Shown here: piece after piece, positions 9,954-17,951 of the stretch
Numbering within the stretch: position 1 is the stretch's first letter
Layout: the number at the start of each line of letters is the position of its first letter
Source of the DNA: Heliophilum fasciatum
GTDB lineage: Bacteria; Bacillota; Desulfitobacteriia; Heliobacteriales; Heliobacteriaceae
Assembly (NCBI RefSeq): GCF_004341395.1
Contig: NZ_SLXT01000004.1
Span: 1 to 64,000 of the forward strand
Direction: 5' to 3'
DNA length: 64,000 nt
Program-made: the position numbers and the translations under genes
The notes under the pieces: generated by a model
Seen by the model: only the letters and a program-made list of their open reading frames with translations
What the model was told of the DNA's origin: nothing
Databases searched by the model: none

Positions 9954-12900
9954 ATGAAAAGAGACAGTCGATGGACCGATGCCCAGTGGCAAGCGATTAC
10001 GGCGCGCGGCGGTGATCTGCTGGTGGCGGCCGGTGCCGGTGCGGGCAAGACGGCCGTGCTGGTGGAGCGCATTCTGGGCCGGATCCGTGAGGGCGTTGAT
10101 ATTGACCGCATGCTGATCGTTACGTTTACCAATGCGGCAGCGGCGGAGATGCGTGAGCGCATCGGCAAGGCTTTGGAGCACGAAGCCGCTCAGCTTGAGG
10201 GAACTGCAGCCGGGCGGATGCGCGAGCAAGTGATTTTGCTGGGGCGGGCGCCGATCACGACGCTTCATTCCTTTTGCTTGGATCTGATGCGTAAAAATTA
10301 CTATCGCCTGGGGCTGGATCCGGCTTTTCGCGTGGCCGATGATACGGAAACGGAACTGCTACGGGCTGATGTATTGGAGCAGGTGATCGAAAGGGCTCAT
10401 GAAGCGGACGGTGCAAGTACTGCCGATGTAAGTGGCGCTGGTGCAAATGCCGCCGGTGCAGGAACTGCCGATGAAACGGCCCAGGAAGCGCTGGGGGAAG
10501 CCGGTTCTTTTGCTCGTCTTGCCGATGCCTACGGCAGTGACCGCGATGACAGTGGTTTGTTCGCCGTGATCATGCAGATCGATCGACAAGCGATGAGCCA
10601 ACCCTGGCCGCGCCGGTGGCTGGAAGCGGCCGCCGAAGCCTTTGAGCGTATTGATCAGGATAATTTTGAAGACCATCCTTGGTTTCAAGCGTTGCGCCGC
10701 CAGATCTGCGAGGACTTGGCCGATGCCGGTGACGCTTTAGCCCAAGCCTTGCGGATCACCGATGAGCCGGGGGGACCGGCAGCCTATAAGGTTAACTTGC
10801 TGCAAGAGCAAGCGATGGTGCAGCAACTGGAGCAAGCAGCCCAGCGTTCCTGGAAGGCCCTTTATGCAGCGCTACCGGAAGCGACGTTTGGCCGGTTAAA
10901 AGCAGTGCGCAACGTTGATGAAGAGTTGAAAAAAGCGGCGCAAACGCAGCGGGATAAAGCCAAAAAAGTGCTCAAAGATCTCGTGCAAAAATACGCCAAG
11001 CGCCCGCCTGCCGCTTGGGTCGACGATCTGCGCCGCATTGCGCCGGATGTACGTACTCTGGTGAATACGGTGCTGGCTTTTCAAGAAGCCTATCGGCAGG
11101 CCAAAGCAGCCAAGCGCATCGTTGATTTTGCTGATCTGGAGCACTTTGCGCTGCGCTTGCTGCTCGATCCGGCATCGACGCCGGACCAGCCCATGCCTTC
11201 GGAAGCGGCTTTAGAATTGCGCCGTCACTTCAGCGAAGTGCTGACCGATGAATATCAAGATATCAATGCTGTCCAAGAAATGGTCTTGACGATGGTCGCC
11301 CAGCAAAACCGGTTCATGGTTGGCGATGTCAAGCAAAGCATCTACCGCTTTCGCCTGGCCGACCCGGGGTTGTTTTTAACGAGATATCGCTGTTTTGCCG
11401 GTGCCGGTGCTACCGAAAACTCGGCAACAGCGCAAGAGACGGCGGGACGGCCGGCGGAACTGTCGCCGGGACGAGCGATTGACCTGGCAAAAAACTTTCG
11501 CAGCCGCGCGGAAATCATTGATGCTGTCAATGATCTGTTTCGACTGATCATGCGCCGGGAAGTTGCCGATATGGATTATGACAGCCGGGCCGAACTGGTA
11601 AGTGGCGCTCTTTATCCGCCGCTGCCCGGAGGCGGTCCTTTGGTGGAACTTCGTTTGCTAGGCGCCGAGGAACAAAGTGAGACAACCAATGACGTGCTAT
11701 TCATGGATGCACTCGACGGTCTTCAGAGCGATGAAGGGCAAAACCCAACAGAAAGTGATGCCGAAGCGGAAGGGATTCTTGACGCCGAACGCGATGAGAT
11801 CGAAGCGCGCACCGTCGTAGAAAGCATCCGGGCGCTTATGGAAGCGGGAACAGAAGTGTACGATCGCGACCTTGGCGGCATGCGGCCCCTGCGCTATCGT
11901 GATATCGTGGTGTTGCTGCGCAGCACGAAAAACCGGGCACCGATCTATATGGAAGCTTTCCGTCAGGCCCAATTGCCGGCCTACGCAGAGTTGGGTACAG
12001 GCTACTTGGCTACAACGGAGATCACTGTCATGCTATCCTTATTGCAGTTGATCGATAATCCCCAGCAAGACATTCCCCTGGCGGCGGTGTTGCGGTCTCC
12101 TTTGTTCGGTTTTGCCGCCGATACATTGGCACGAATCCGTTTGGCTGCGCCGGCCGAAAATTATTACCGGGCCTTGCAGCACTGTCTGGAACCAGGCGTC
12201 TTGTCCGACGGTGATCAACTGGTGCCGCAGTTACAGCGATTTTTGACGCAGTTGGAAGCGTGGCGCACGCAAGCGCGCCAAGGCACCGTGACCGATCTGA
12301 TCTGGCAGATCTATCGGGATACGGGCTACTTCGCTTATGTCAGCGCCATGCCCGGGGGATTACAGCGGCAAGCCAATTTACGGGCGCTCCATGACCGGGC
12401 ACGCCAGTTTGAAGCGACGAGTTATCGCGGGTTATTTCGCTTTTTACGCTTTATTCGCCGCTTGCAGGAAAAGGGCGATGATCTTGGCGCTGCCCGTGCG
12501 CTCGGCGAGACGGAAGACGTCGTGCGCATCATGAGCATCCACAAAAGCAAGGGATTGGAGTTTCCTGTTGTTTTCCTACCGGCCATCGGCAGCCGGTTTA
12601 ACCGTCAAGATTTACGTCAACCCTTGTTAATTCACCAAGAGCTAGGTCTGGGACCCATGGTCTTTGATACGGAAGCGGGTTTGCGTTATCCAACCGTGGC
12701 CAAATGGGCCATTGCCGGGCAAGTGCAGCGTGAAACCTTAGCTGAAGAGATGCGGATTCTCTACGTGGCCCTGACAAGGGCAAAAGAACGGTTGATTCTC
12801 TTGGGTACCCTGACCGATCCGGAAAAACAACTGGCTGACTGGCGCGGGATAGAGCCCGATGATGGGCGCTTGCCGGCGCGTCCTTTGCAGCGTGCCAACA

Positions 12901-13799
12901 GTTTTCTTGACTGGATTAGCCCGGCCGTTGTCGGCTGCCAACCGCCTTCATGGAAGCTTTGCTTGGGCGGTGCTACCGATTCAGCGCCGGAAGTGCCGAT
13001 ACCGGTTCAACAAGATCCACGATGGACCCAAGTACAGGCACTGGAACCGGTCGTTGATGGCAGCGCCATGGCACCGCTGTTGGCCTGGCACGATCCCTGG
13101 GCGGACCGACGAGGGATCGCCGCCAAGATCACCGTTACGGAACTCAAGCGTTTGACTAAGCAACATCCAATCAATGAGGAAGCACAACCGCTGCTGGCGC
13201 AACGTCGTCCCTGGCGGGAGCGGCCGCGCTTTTTGCAAGCGCAACAGGCGCTGACGGCCAGTGAACGAGGGACGGCCATGCACCTGGCCATGCAGCATGT
13301 CGATCACCGGCGCGCCGTAACATCAGGTGATCTGGCTGAGCAGTTGGATCACTTGGTGCACTGTGAATTGATGACCCCGCAGCAGCGCCAAGCGATCGAC
13401 GTAGCGACGATCGAACAGTTTTACCGGAGCGACCTGGCAGAGCGGATGTTCAAGGCACGTACGGTGATGCGGGAAGTTCCTTTCAGCATGGCCTTGCCGC
13501 TGACGACGGTGGCCCCCGGGATCGCCGGCGATGGGCAGCATCGGGAGCATGTAGTGATGCAAGGTGTCATCGATTGTTTGTTTGATGAAGGCGATGGATG
13601 GGTCTTGGTCGACTATAAAACCGATCGGCCCCCTGCGCTACCGGCAGACGGGACAAGTAACCCGTGGCTGGAGCAGATCCGTCAGCGCTATGCTGTCCAG
13701 ATCGAGTGGTACCGGCGAGCGGCCAGTGCCGTGTTCACGACGGGTGTCAAAGAAAGCTATCTTTATTTGTTTGCTGCGGCTCAGGCGATGAAAATGTAA
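9954..13799 (+). CDS. addA: ATP-dependent helicase/nuclease subunit A (AddA)
   Basis: UvrD-like 3'-5' helicase with a C-terminal RecB-family nuclease; partner of AddB. Seen: WTDAQWQAI Q-motif, Walker A AAGAGAGKT (near residues 23-31), Walker B-like LTDEYQDIN, the VGDVKQSIYRFR motif, IMSIHKSKGLEFPVVF, VALTRAKE, and the nuclease core VLVDYKTD near the C-terminus. The ATG follows AGGAGGTTTCCC. The 1281-aa length fits the family. Oddity: residues about 145-175 (DNA 10400-10490) hold a low-complexity run rich in Ala, Gly, Thr and Asp, inserted between helicase motifs. Last gene of the yhaM-addB-addA operon. Confidence 0.97.
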   Translation: MKRDSRWTDAQWQAITARGGDLLVAAGAGAGKTAVLVERILGRIREGVDIDRMLIVTFTNAAAAEMRERIGKALEHEAAQLEGTAAGRMREQVILLGRAPITTLHSFCLDLMRKNYYRLGLDPAFRVADDTETELLRADVLEQVIERAHEADGASTADVSGAGANAAGAGTADETAQEALGEAGSFARLADAYGSDRDDSGLFAVIMQIDRQAMSQPWPRRWLEAAAEAFERIDQDNFEDHPWFQALRRQICEDLADAGDALAQALRITDEPGGPAAYKVNLLQEQAMVQQLEQAAQRSWKALYAALPEATFGRLKAVRNVDEELKKAAQTQRDKAKKVLKDLVQKYAKRPPAAWVDDLRRIAPDVRTLVNTVLAFQEAYRQAKAAKRIVDFADLEHFALRLLLDPASTPDQPMPSEAALELRRHFSEVLTDEYQDINAVQEMVLTMVAQQNRFMVGDVKQSIYRFRLADPGLFLTRYRCFAGAGATENSATAQETAGRPAELSPGRAIDLAKNFRSRAEIIDAVNDLFRLIMRREVADMDYDSRAELVSGALYPPLPGGGPLVELRLLGAEEQSETTNDVLFMDALDGLQSDEGQNPTESDAEAEGILDAERDEIEARTVVESIRALMEAGTEVYDRDLGGMRPLRYRDIVVLLRSTKNRAPIYMEAFRQAQLPAYAELGTGYLATTEITVMLSLLQLIDNPQQDIPLAAVLRSPLFGFAADTLARIRLAAPAENYYRALQHCLEPGVLSDGDQLVPQLQRFLTQLEAWRTQARQGTVTDLIWQIYRDTGYFAYVSAMPGGLQRQANLRALHDRARQFEATSYRGLFRFLRFIRRLQEKGDDLGAARALGETEDVVRIMSIHKSKGLEFPVVFLPAIGSRFNRQDLRQPLLIHQELGLGPMVFDTEAGLRYPTVAKWAIAGQVQRETLAEEMRILYVALTRAKERLILLGTLTDPEKQLADWRGIEPDDGRLPARPLQRANSFLDWISPAVVGCQPPSWKLCLGGATDSAPEVPIPVQQDPRWTQVQALEPVVDGSAMAPLLAWHDPWADRRGIAAKITVTELKRLTKQHPINEEAQPLLAQRRPWRERPRFLQAQQALTASERGTAMHLAMQHVDHRRAVTSGDLAEQLDHLVHCELMTPQQRQAIDVATIEQFYRSDLAERMFKARTVMREVPFSMALPLTTVAPGIAGDGQHREHVVMQGVIDCLFDEGDGWVLVDYKTDRPPALPADGTSNPWLEQIRQRYAVQIEWYRRAASAVFTTGVKESYLYLFAAAQAMKM

Positions 13800-13819
13800 G
13801 CACAAGGACAGCTTCCAAA

Positions 13820-13857
13820 CAGGCAGCTACCCGGAAATATTTCCGGGTAGCTGCCTG
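13820..13857. repeat. Perfect 38-nt palindrome followed by A10
   Basis: The sequence 13820-13857 is identical to its own reverse complement over all 38 positions, with centre GGAAATATTTCC, and is followed by an A-rich run (AATAAAAAAAAAATA, 13858-13872). It lies 20 bp after the addA stop. As RNA it would fold into a strong hairpin, but on the plus strand the tail is A rather than U, so it is not a textbook terminator for addA. A T-tract terminator would read on the minus strand only if a transcript came from upstream of the A-run, which is not the usual geometry. Confidence 0.75.
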
Positions 13858-13996
13858 AATAAAAAAAAAATAGCTGCAAGCAGGAAGTTTCAAAGTTATT
13901 GGCGAATACCTATTGTCGTAGATCAACAGAACATTCAGTAAATTCAGCCAATCTTCCCAGCAATTTTTTCGTGATCACTATACTCTGGAGGTAAGC

Positions 13997-14473
13997 ATGA
14001 TGGCAGATATCCTTGCCGGTCAACCTGCCCCTTTGTTTACGCTACCGGCCAGTGACGGAAGCACTGTTGAACTGGCTCAGTTGTGCGGGCAATACGTCGT
14101 TCTTTATTTTTACCCCAAGGACAATACGCCAGGGTGCACATTGGAAACACGCCAATTTGGAGAACTTCACGAGCAGTTTCAAGCTGCCAACGCGGTGATC
14201 CTGGGGATCAGTCGAGATTCCATCAAAAGCCATCAGAAGTTTATCGAAAAACTGTGTACTCCTTTTTTGCTACTCAGTGACAGCGACAGCGTTGTTTGCA
14301 CGCTCTATGATGTTTTGAAAGAAAAAAACATGTATGGGAAGAAATCCATCGGTGTAGAGCGAACAACCGTGCTCATCGATCCCGAAGGAAATGTTGTGCA
14401 AGTCTGGCGGAAAGTAAAAGCCGATGGGCATGCCGGCGCTGTTCTGGCGGCACTTCAATCGGTGACGTCCTGA
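13997..14473 (+). CDS. bcp: Bcp/PrxQ-type thiol peroxidase
   Basis: Thioredoxin-dependent peroxiredoxin that reduces H2O2 and organic peroxides in the cytoplasm. The peroxidatic cysteine is C47 in YPKDNTPGCTLE. Many Bcp proteins have a resolving Cys five residues later; here that position is Arg (CTLETRQF). A cysteine at 87 (KLCTPFLLLSD) is close to the alpha-3 resolving position known from the PrxQ subgroup with a distal Cys pair, so an alpha-3-type enzyme is inferred. Length 158 aa is normal. The start is ATG 13997 (or 14000) behind TGGAGG. It is separated from addA by the palindrome. Confidence 0.92.
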   Translation: MMADILAGQPAPLFTLPASDGSTVELAQLCGQYVVLYFYPKDNTPGCTLETRQFGELHEQFQAANAVILGISRDSIKSHQKFIEKLCTPFLLLSDSDSVVCTLYDVLKEKNMYGKKSIGVERTTVLIDPEGNVVQVWRKVKADGHAGAVLAALQSVTS

Positions 14474-14503
14474 GGTGTAGCCGCTTGTAAAGGATACCGT
14501 GAG

Positions 14504-14731
14504 GTGGAAAAAGAAATGGCCCTACATCGAGCAGGAGTTTACCACCAAATTGAGCAGGCCATTGCTCAAGAGCGCAACGTCATGATTCAGTTTCAAGACG
14601 GAAGTAAGCGCTGTTATCAGGTGGAGTCATTGGAACCGCCCTTTGCCCATATTATTCCCTTAGATCTGCCAAGTGCACAAAAACAAGTGATTGCTTTGGA
14701 TCGGGTTGTATCGGTTACGTTGTTGCCATAA
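14504..14731 (+). CDS. Small unknown protein
   Basis: A 75-aa product if begun at GTG 14504 (AAAGGA 8 nt upstream), or 71 aa from ATG 14516 (GAGGTGG upstream); both starts are credible. The sequence has an N-terminal amphipathic helix (VYHQIEQAIAQE) followed by beta-type segments (VMIQFQDGSKRCYQV, QVIALDRVVSVTLLP) that look like a small barrel, reminiscent of WYL- or SH3-like folds. I do not recognise a family. It lies 30 bp after bcp in the same direction and could be co-transcribed. Confidence 0.65.
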   Translation: MEKEMALHRAGVYHQIEQAIAQERNVMIQFQDGSKRCYQVESLEPPFAHIIPLDLPSAQKQVIALDRVVSVTLLP

Positions 14732-14775
14732 AAGTAAAAACGTAGCAGTGTATACAGCTAAAGTCTAGGGGGTTA

Positions 14776-14804
14776 TTGCTATTTGGCCATCCTATTGTTA
14801 AAAT
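14776..14804 (+). promoter_or_regulatory. Sigma-A-like promoter for nifV
   Basis: TTGCTA (14776-14781) and TAAAAT (14799-14804) are separated by exactly 17 bp, about 45 bp upstream of the nifV start. The match to the housekeeping consensus suggests that homocitrate synthase is transcribed on its own rather than from a nif operon promoter. No sigma-54-type GG-N10-GC element was seen. Confidence 0.6.
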
Positions 14805-14850
14805 AGAGGCACTTTGGGTAAAAATCAAATTAGTGAAAGGTGTGGAAGTC

Positions 14851-15993
14851 GTGACAAAAAAACATATCACTATCGTTGATACCACGTTACGCGACGGAGA
14901 ACAAACAGCTGGAGTCGTTTTTGCGAACAAAGAAAAAATCCGGATTGCCCGGATGTTAGATGAAGTCGGTGTTCACCAGATCGAAGCCGGTATTCCGGTC
15001 ATGGGTGGCGATGAAGAAGAAGCTATCAAAGCCATCTGTAAACTCGGTCTCAAAGCCAGCATCATGGGCTGGAACCGGGCGGTGATCAAAGACATCGAAA
15101 AATCCATCGGTTGCGGTGTTGACGCCGTAGCGATTTCTATTTCTACTTCCGATATTCACATTCAACATAAGCTGCGTACCACCCGGGAATGGGTTCTGGA
15201 ATCGATGATCAAAGCCACGGAATTTGCCAAAAAAGAAGGCATGTACATTTCCGTGAACGCAGAAGATGCTTCCCGCTCGGACATTAACTTCCTGATTCAG
15301 TTTGCCACGGAAGCGAAAAAAGCCGGAGCCGACCGCATTCGTTTCTGCGACACCGTAGGTATCCTGGAGCCATTCCTCACCTATGAGCGGATTAAAGCCC
15401 TCCGTGATGCTGTCGATATCGACATTGAAATGCATACGCACGATGATTTCGGTATGGCTACGGCCAATGCTTTGGCCGGTGTTCGCGCCGGTGCTACCCA
15501 CGTGGGTGTTACCGTCAACGGTCTCGGTGAGCGCGCCGGCAACTCGGCTTTGGAAGAAGTCGTTATGGCCCTTAAGTATCTCGATGATACCGACCTCAAC
15601 TTCAAAACCGACAAATTTGTTGAGCTCTGCGACTATGTCGCCAAGGCTTCGGGCCGCTTCCTGCCCTCCTGGAAAGCCATCGTCGGTACGAACATGTTTG
15701 CTCACGAATCGGGCATTCATGCTGACGGCGCGCTGAAAAATCCTCAAACCTATGAAGTGATCACTCCGGAAGAAGTGGGCTTGGCTCGTCAGATCGTCAT
15801 CGGCAAACACTCCGGTACGGCCTCGATCAAAGCTAAATTCCGCGAGTTTGAAATCGATATAACGGAAGGGCAAGCATCGGAAATTCTGGAGCGCGTTCGT
15901 TCCGCTGCGGTTGAACTCAAGCGGACGCTCTTCGACAAGGAAATCATGTACATCTACGAAGAACTTTACGGATATCCTGTCACTCACCACTAA
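14851..15993 (+). CDS. nifV: Homocitrate synthase (NifV type)
   Basis: Condenses acetyl-CoA with 2-oxoglutarate to homocitrate, the organic ligand of the nitrogenase FeMo cofactor. The 380-aa protein begins HITIVDTTLRDGEQTAGVVF, the DRE-TIM metallolyase signature, followed by the HTHDDFGMATAN metal-binding motif and GLGERAGN. The length matches NifV and lacks the C-terminal LeuA-type regulatory domain, which argues against isopropylmalate synthase. GTG 14851 is chosen because the -10 box lies at 14799-14804 and any earlier start would fall in the promoter. No other nif gene is in the window. An AksA-like or lysine-pathway role cannot be fully excluded. Confidence 0.88.
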   Translation: MTKKHITIVDTTLRDGEQTAGVVFANKEKIRIARMLDEVGVHQIEAGIPVMGGDEEEAIKAICKLGLKASIMGWNRAVIKDIEKSIGCGVDAVAISISTSDIHIQHKLRTTREWVLESMIKATEFAKKEGMYISVNAEDASRSDINFLIQFATEAKKAGADRIRFCDTVGILEPFLTYERIKALRDAVDIDIEMHTHDDFGMATANALAGVRAGATHVGVTVNGLGERAGNSALEEVVMALKYLDDTDLNFKTDKFVELCDYVAKASGRFLPSWKAIVGTNMFAHESGIHADGALKNPQTYEVITPEEVGLARQIVIGKHSGTASIKAKFREFEIDITEGQASEILERVRSAAVELKRTLFDKEIMYIYEELYGYPVTHH

Positions 15994-16033
15994 TTGCTGC
16001 TGTTTCAAGCGGCCTCAAACTGTCTCAAACCAA

Positions 16034-16077
16034 AAACTGTCCGCAGTATAAACTGCCGGGCAGTTTTTTTGCTTTTT
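16034..16077 (+). terminator. Intrinsic terminator after nifV
   Basis: AAACTGTCCGCAGT pairs with ACTGCCGGGCAGTTT around a short AT loop, followed by a T-run (16064-16070) and a second T5. A strong Rho-independent terminator ending the nifV transcript. Confidence 0.85.
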
Positions 16078-16173
16078 CACAGCCTCCATGGTCGCCTTCG
16101 GTCATAGCTTGCCCCGGATCTTCGCATACTAGCAATGGTGGAACCGTTGCCACTTCTATGAAGGAGGTTAAAT

Positions 16174-16542
16174 ATGTCGAATCTCAAGTACAGCAATTTC
16201 GAGGAAGACAATCGTATCGAAGCGATGGCCAATCACACTTATCCCGGTGGCGTACGTGTTGACCCCATGCCGATTACGGCCGGACAAGACGTGACGATTC
16301 TGTACTCCGGTTTGCTCGCCAATAGCGGTGCCGATCAAGTATTTCTTCATCTTGGCTATGGTGATTCCGACAAATGGGAAGATACGCAAGAGCTGCGTAT
16401 GGAAAAACTCGGTTGGGGCTGGGCCAAAGTGATCAGCGCTGACGATTGGGGCCGCACCATGAACCTTTGTTTTCGCGACTCGGCCTCTAACTGGGACAAC
16501 AACAGCGGTCATAACTGGAGCTTCCAGATTCATAACGGTTAA
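16174..16542 (+). CDS. Free-standing starch-binding protein (CBM25-like)
   Basis: A 122-aa protein with a perfect AAGGAGG site 8 nt before ATG 16174. The core (VDPMPITAGQDVTILYSGLLANSGADQ then VFLHLGYGDSDKWEDTQE) and the end (FRDSASNWDNNSGHNWSFQI) match the beta-sandwich of family 25/53 carbohydrate-binding modules, with conserved tryptophans and the WDNN-type loop that stack on alpha-glucans. It has no catalytic domain and no signal peptide, so a cytoplasmic role on glycogen-like granules is inferred. It is followed 33 bp later by a glycosyltransferase and sits opposite a GH57 branching enzyme. Confidence 0.82.
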   Translation: MSNLKYSNFEEDNRIEAMANHTYPGGVRVDPMPITAGQDVTILYSGLLANSGADQVFLHLGYGDSDKWEDTQELRMEKLGWGWAKVISADDWGRTMNLCFRDSASNWDNNSGHNWSFQIHNG

Positions 16543-16575
16543 ACCGCCACAATCAAAGCAGACAGGGGGAAAGAC

Positions 16576-17841
16576 ATGCGGATTCTCATGCTTTCCTGGG
16601 AATACCCGCCGAAAAGCGTAGGCGGACTGGCACCGCACGTTCACGGCCTCGCCGGGGAATTAGTACGGCAAGGTCATGAAGTTCATGTTGTAACTCAAGG
16701 CGATGATCAATTGCCGGCGCTTGACCATGATCGTGGCGTTGTAGTTCATCGCATTCAAGCGAATTCCATTTGGTCCCTTGATTTTATCGGCGGCATTCAC
16801 CAGTTGAATTTTGTTTTCTTAGAAAAGGCGATGACCTTACCGTCTCAATACGGCCCCTTTGATATCGTCCATGCTCATGATTGGCTTGTCGCCTTTGCCG
16901 GACGGGCGTTGAAAAATGCCTGGGAGGTACCGATGATCGCCACGATTCACGCCACCGAGTGGGGACGCCACAACGGACTGCACACCGATTTGCAGCGGTA
17001 CATCAGCCAAATCGAATGGTGGCTTTGTTATGAATCATGGCGCGTCATTGTCTGTAGTCAAGCGATGCAAGGCGAACTGCAGCGCATCTTCCAAGTTCCG
17101 GCGGATAAGTTGAGCGTCATCCCTAACGGTGTGCATGCGGAAGACTTTAGGGCTGATAAAGTGAGCCCTGATTTCAACCGCAATTGGTACGCCAGCGATC
17201 ACGAACGGATTTTGCTTTATGTGGGCCGCTTAGTTTGGGAAAAAGGCATACAAGTGGCGATTGAAGCGATGCCGGAAATCCTGCATACCCATCCGCAAGT
17301 CAAGCTCGTCATTGGTGGCAGCGGTGTACAGCGCGGTTACCTGGAAGCGCTGGCGCGCCAACGCGGTGTGGCCCACAAAGTGCATTTTGCCGGTTATCTG
17401 GAGCATGGCCCCAAGGTGGGCTTGCTGCGCGCTGCTGAAGTGGCGCTCTTTCCCAGCTTGTATGAGCCCTTTGGCATTGTCGCCTTAGAAGCGATGGCTT
17501 CCAATACGCCGGTGCTCGTATCCGATACGGGCGGTCTGGGCGAGATTATCCAGCATCGGGTCAACGGTGTCAAAGCGCATGTGAACAACCCGGGATCGGT
17601 AGCCTACCAAGTCCGACAATTGCTCAGTGACGACCGACTAGCCCATGCAGTGACCAAACAAGCTGCCAAAGATGTAACCCAGAAATACTCCTGGCAGGCG
17701 ATTGCACGGACGACGGGACAACTGTATGAAACGGTGCTGCAGCAACAGCCCAAAACAACGGTTGCTGCCAACAAAAGTTTCTTGAATTTGTGGCCTTTGG
17801 GACGCACGGCTGACCAAGCGGTTTCTCGTCGTCGCAAATAA
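16576..17841 (+). CDS. GT4-family glycosyltransferase, glycogen-synthase-like
   Basis: A 421-aa GT-B fold enzyme. The N-terminus MRILMLSWEYPPKSVGGL with HVHGLAGELVRQGHEVHVVT is the nucleotide-free Rossmann half. The C-terminal half has LLYVGRLVWEKGIQ and FPSLYEPFGIVALEAMAS, including the EPFGIVALE nucleotide-sugar motif of GT4. It most likely adds glucose from ADP- or UDP-glucose to an alpha-1,4-glucan, given the CBM25 gene just upstream and the GH57 branching enzyme downstream on the other strand. RBS AGGGGGAAAGAC precedes ATG 16576. A trehalose- or lipid-directed GT4 activity cannot be ruled out from sequence alone. Confidence 0.85.
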   Translation: MRILMLSWEYPPKSVGGLAPHVHGLAGELVRQGHEVHVVTQGDDQLPALDHDRGVVVHRIQANSIWSLDFIGGIHQLNFVFLEKAMTLPSQYGPFDIVHAHDWLVAFAGRALKNAWEVPMIATIHATEWGRHNGLHTDLQRYISQIEWWLCYESWRVIVCSQAMQGELQRIFQVPADKLSVIPNGVHAEDFRADKVSPDFNRNWYASDHERILLYVGRLVWEKGIQVAIEAMPEILHTHPQVKLVIGGSGVQRGYLEALARQRGVAHKVHFAGYLEHGPKVGLLRAAEVALFPSLYEPFGIVALEAMASNTPVLVSDTGGLGEIIQHRVNGVKAHVNNPGSVAYQVRQLLSDDRLAHAVTKQAAKDVTQKYSWQAIARTTGQLYETVLQQQPKTTVAANKSFLNLWPLGRTADQAVSRRRK

Positions 17842-17893
17842 GTTTAAGGTTAGAATCATTAGAACCGTTAGAACCATTGAAATCACATTTACC

Positions 17894-17933
17894 TGATAAA
17901 AAAACAACCCGCAAATGGGTTGTTTTTTTATCA
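17894..17933. terminator. Bidirectional intrinsic terminator between convergent glucan genes
   Basis: A 17-bp perfect stem (17894-17910 with 17917-17933) around a 6-nt loop, flanked on each strand by a T7 tract inside the stem. It terminates the GT4 transcript on plus and the GH57 transcript on minus. A second T8 tract follows at 17942-17951. Confidence 0.88.
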
Positions 17934-17951
17934 GTGTTGTTATTTTTTTTA

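Noticed and set aside
14776-14850. Longer nifV product starting at 14776
   Set aside because: That start would coincide with the -35 box at 14776-14781 and the -10 box at 14799-14804, and the extra residues are not part of the family.
14956-16008. 350-codon open frame on the minus strand
   Set aside because: It mirrors nifV codons exactly and its start lies inside the nifV terminator region; nifV has strong family motifs, promoter and terminator.
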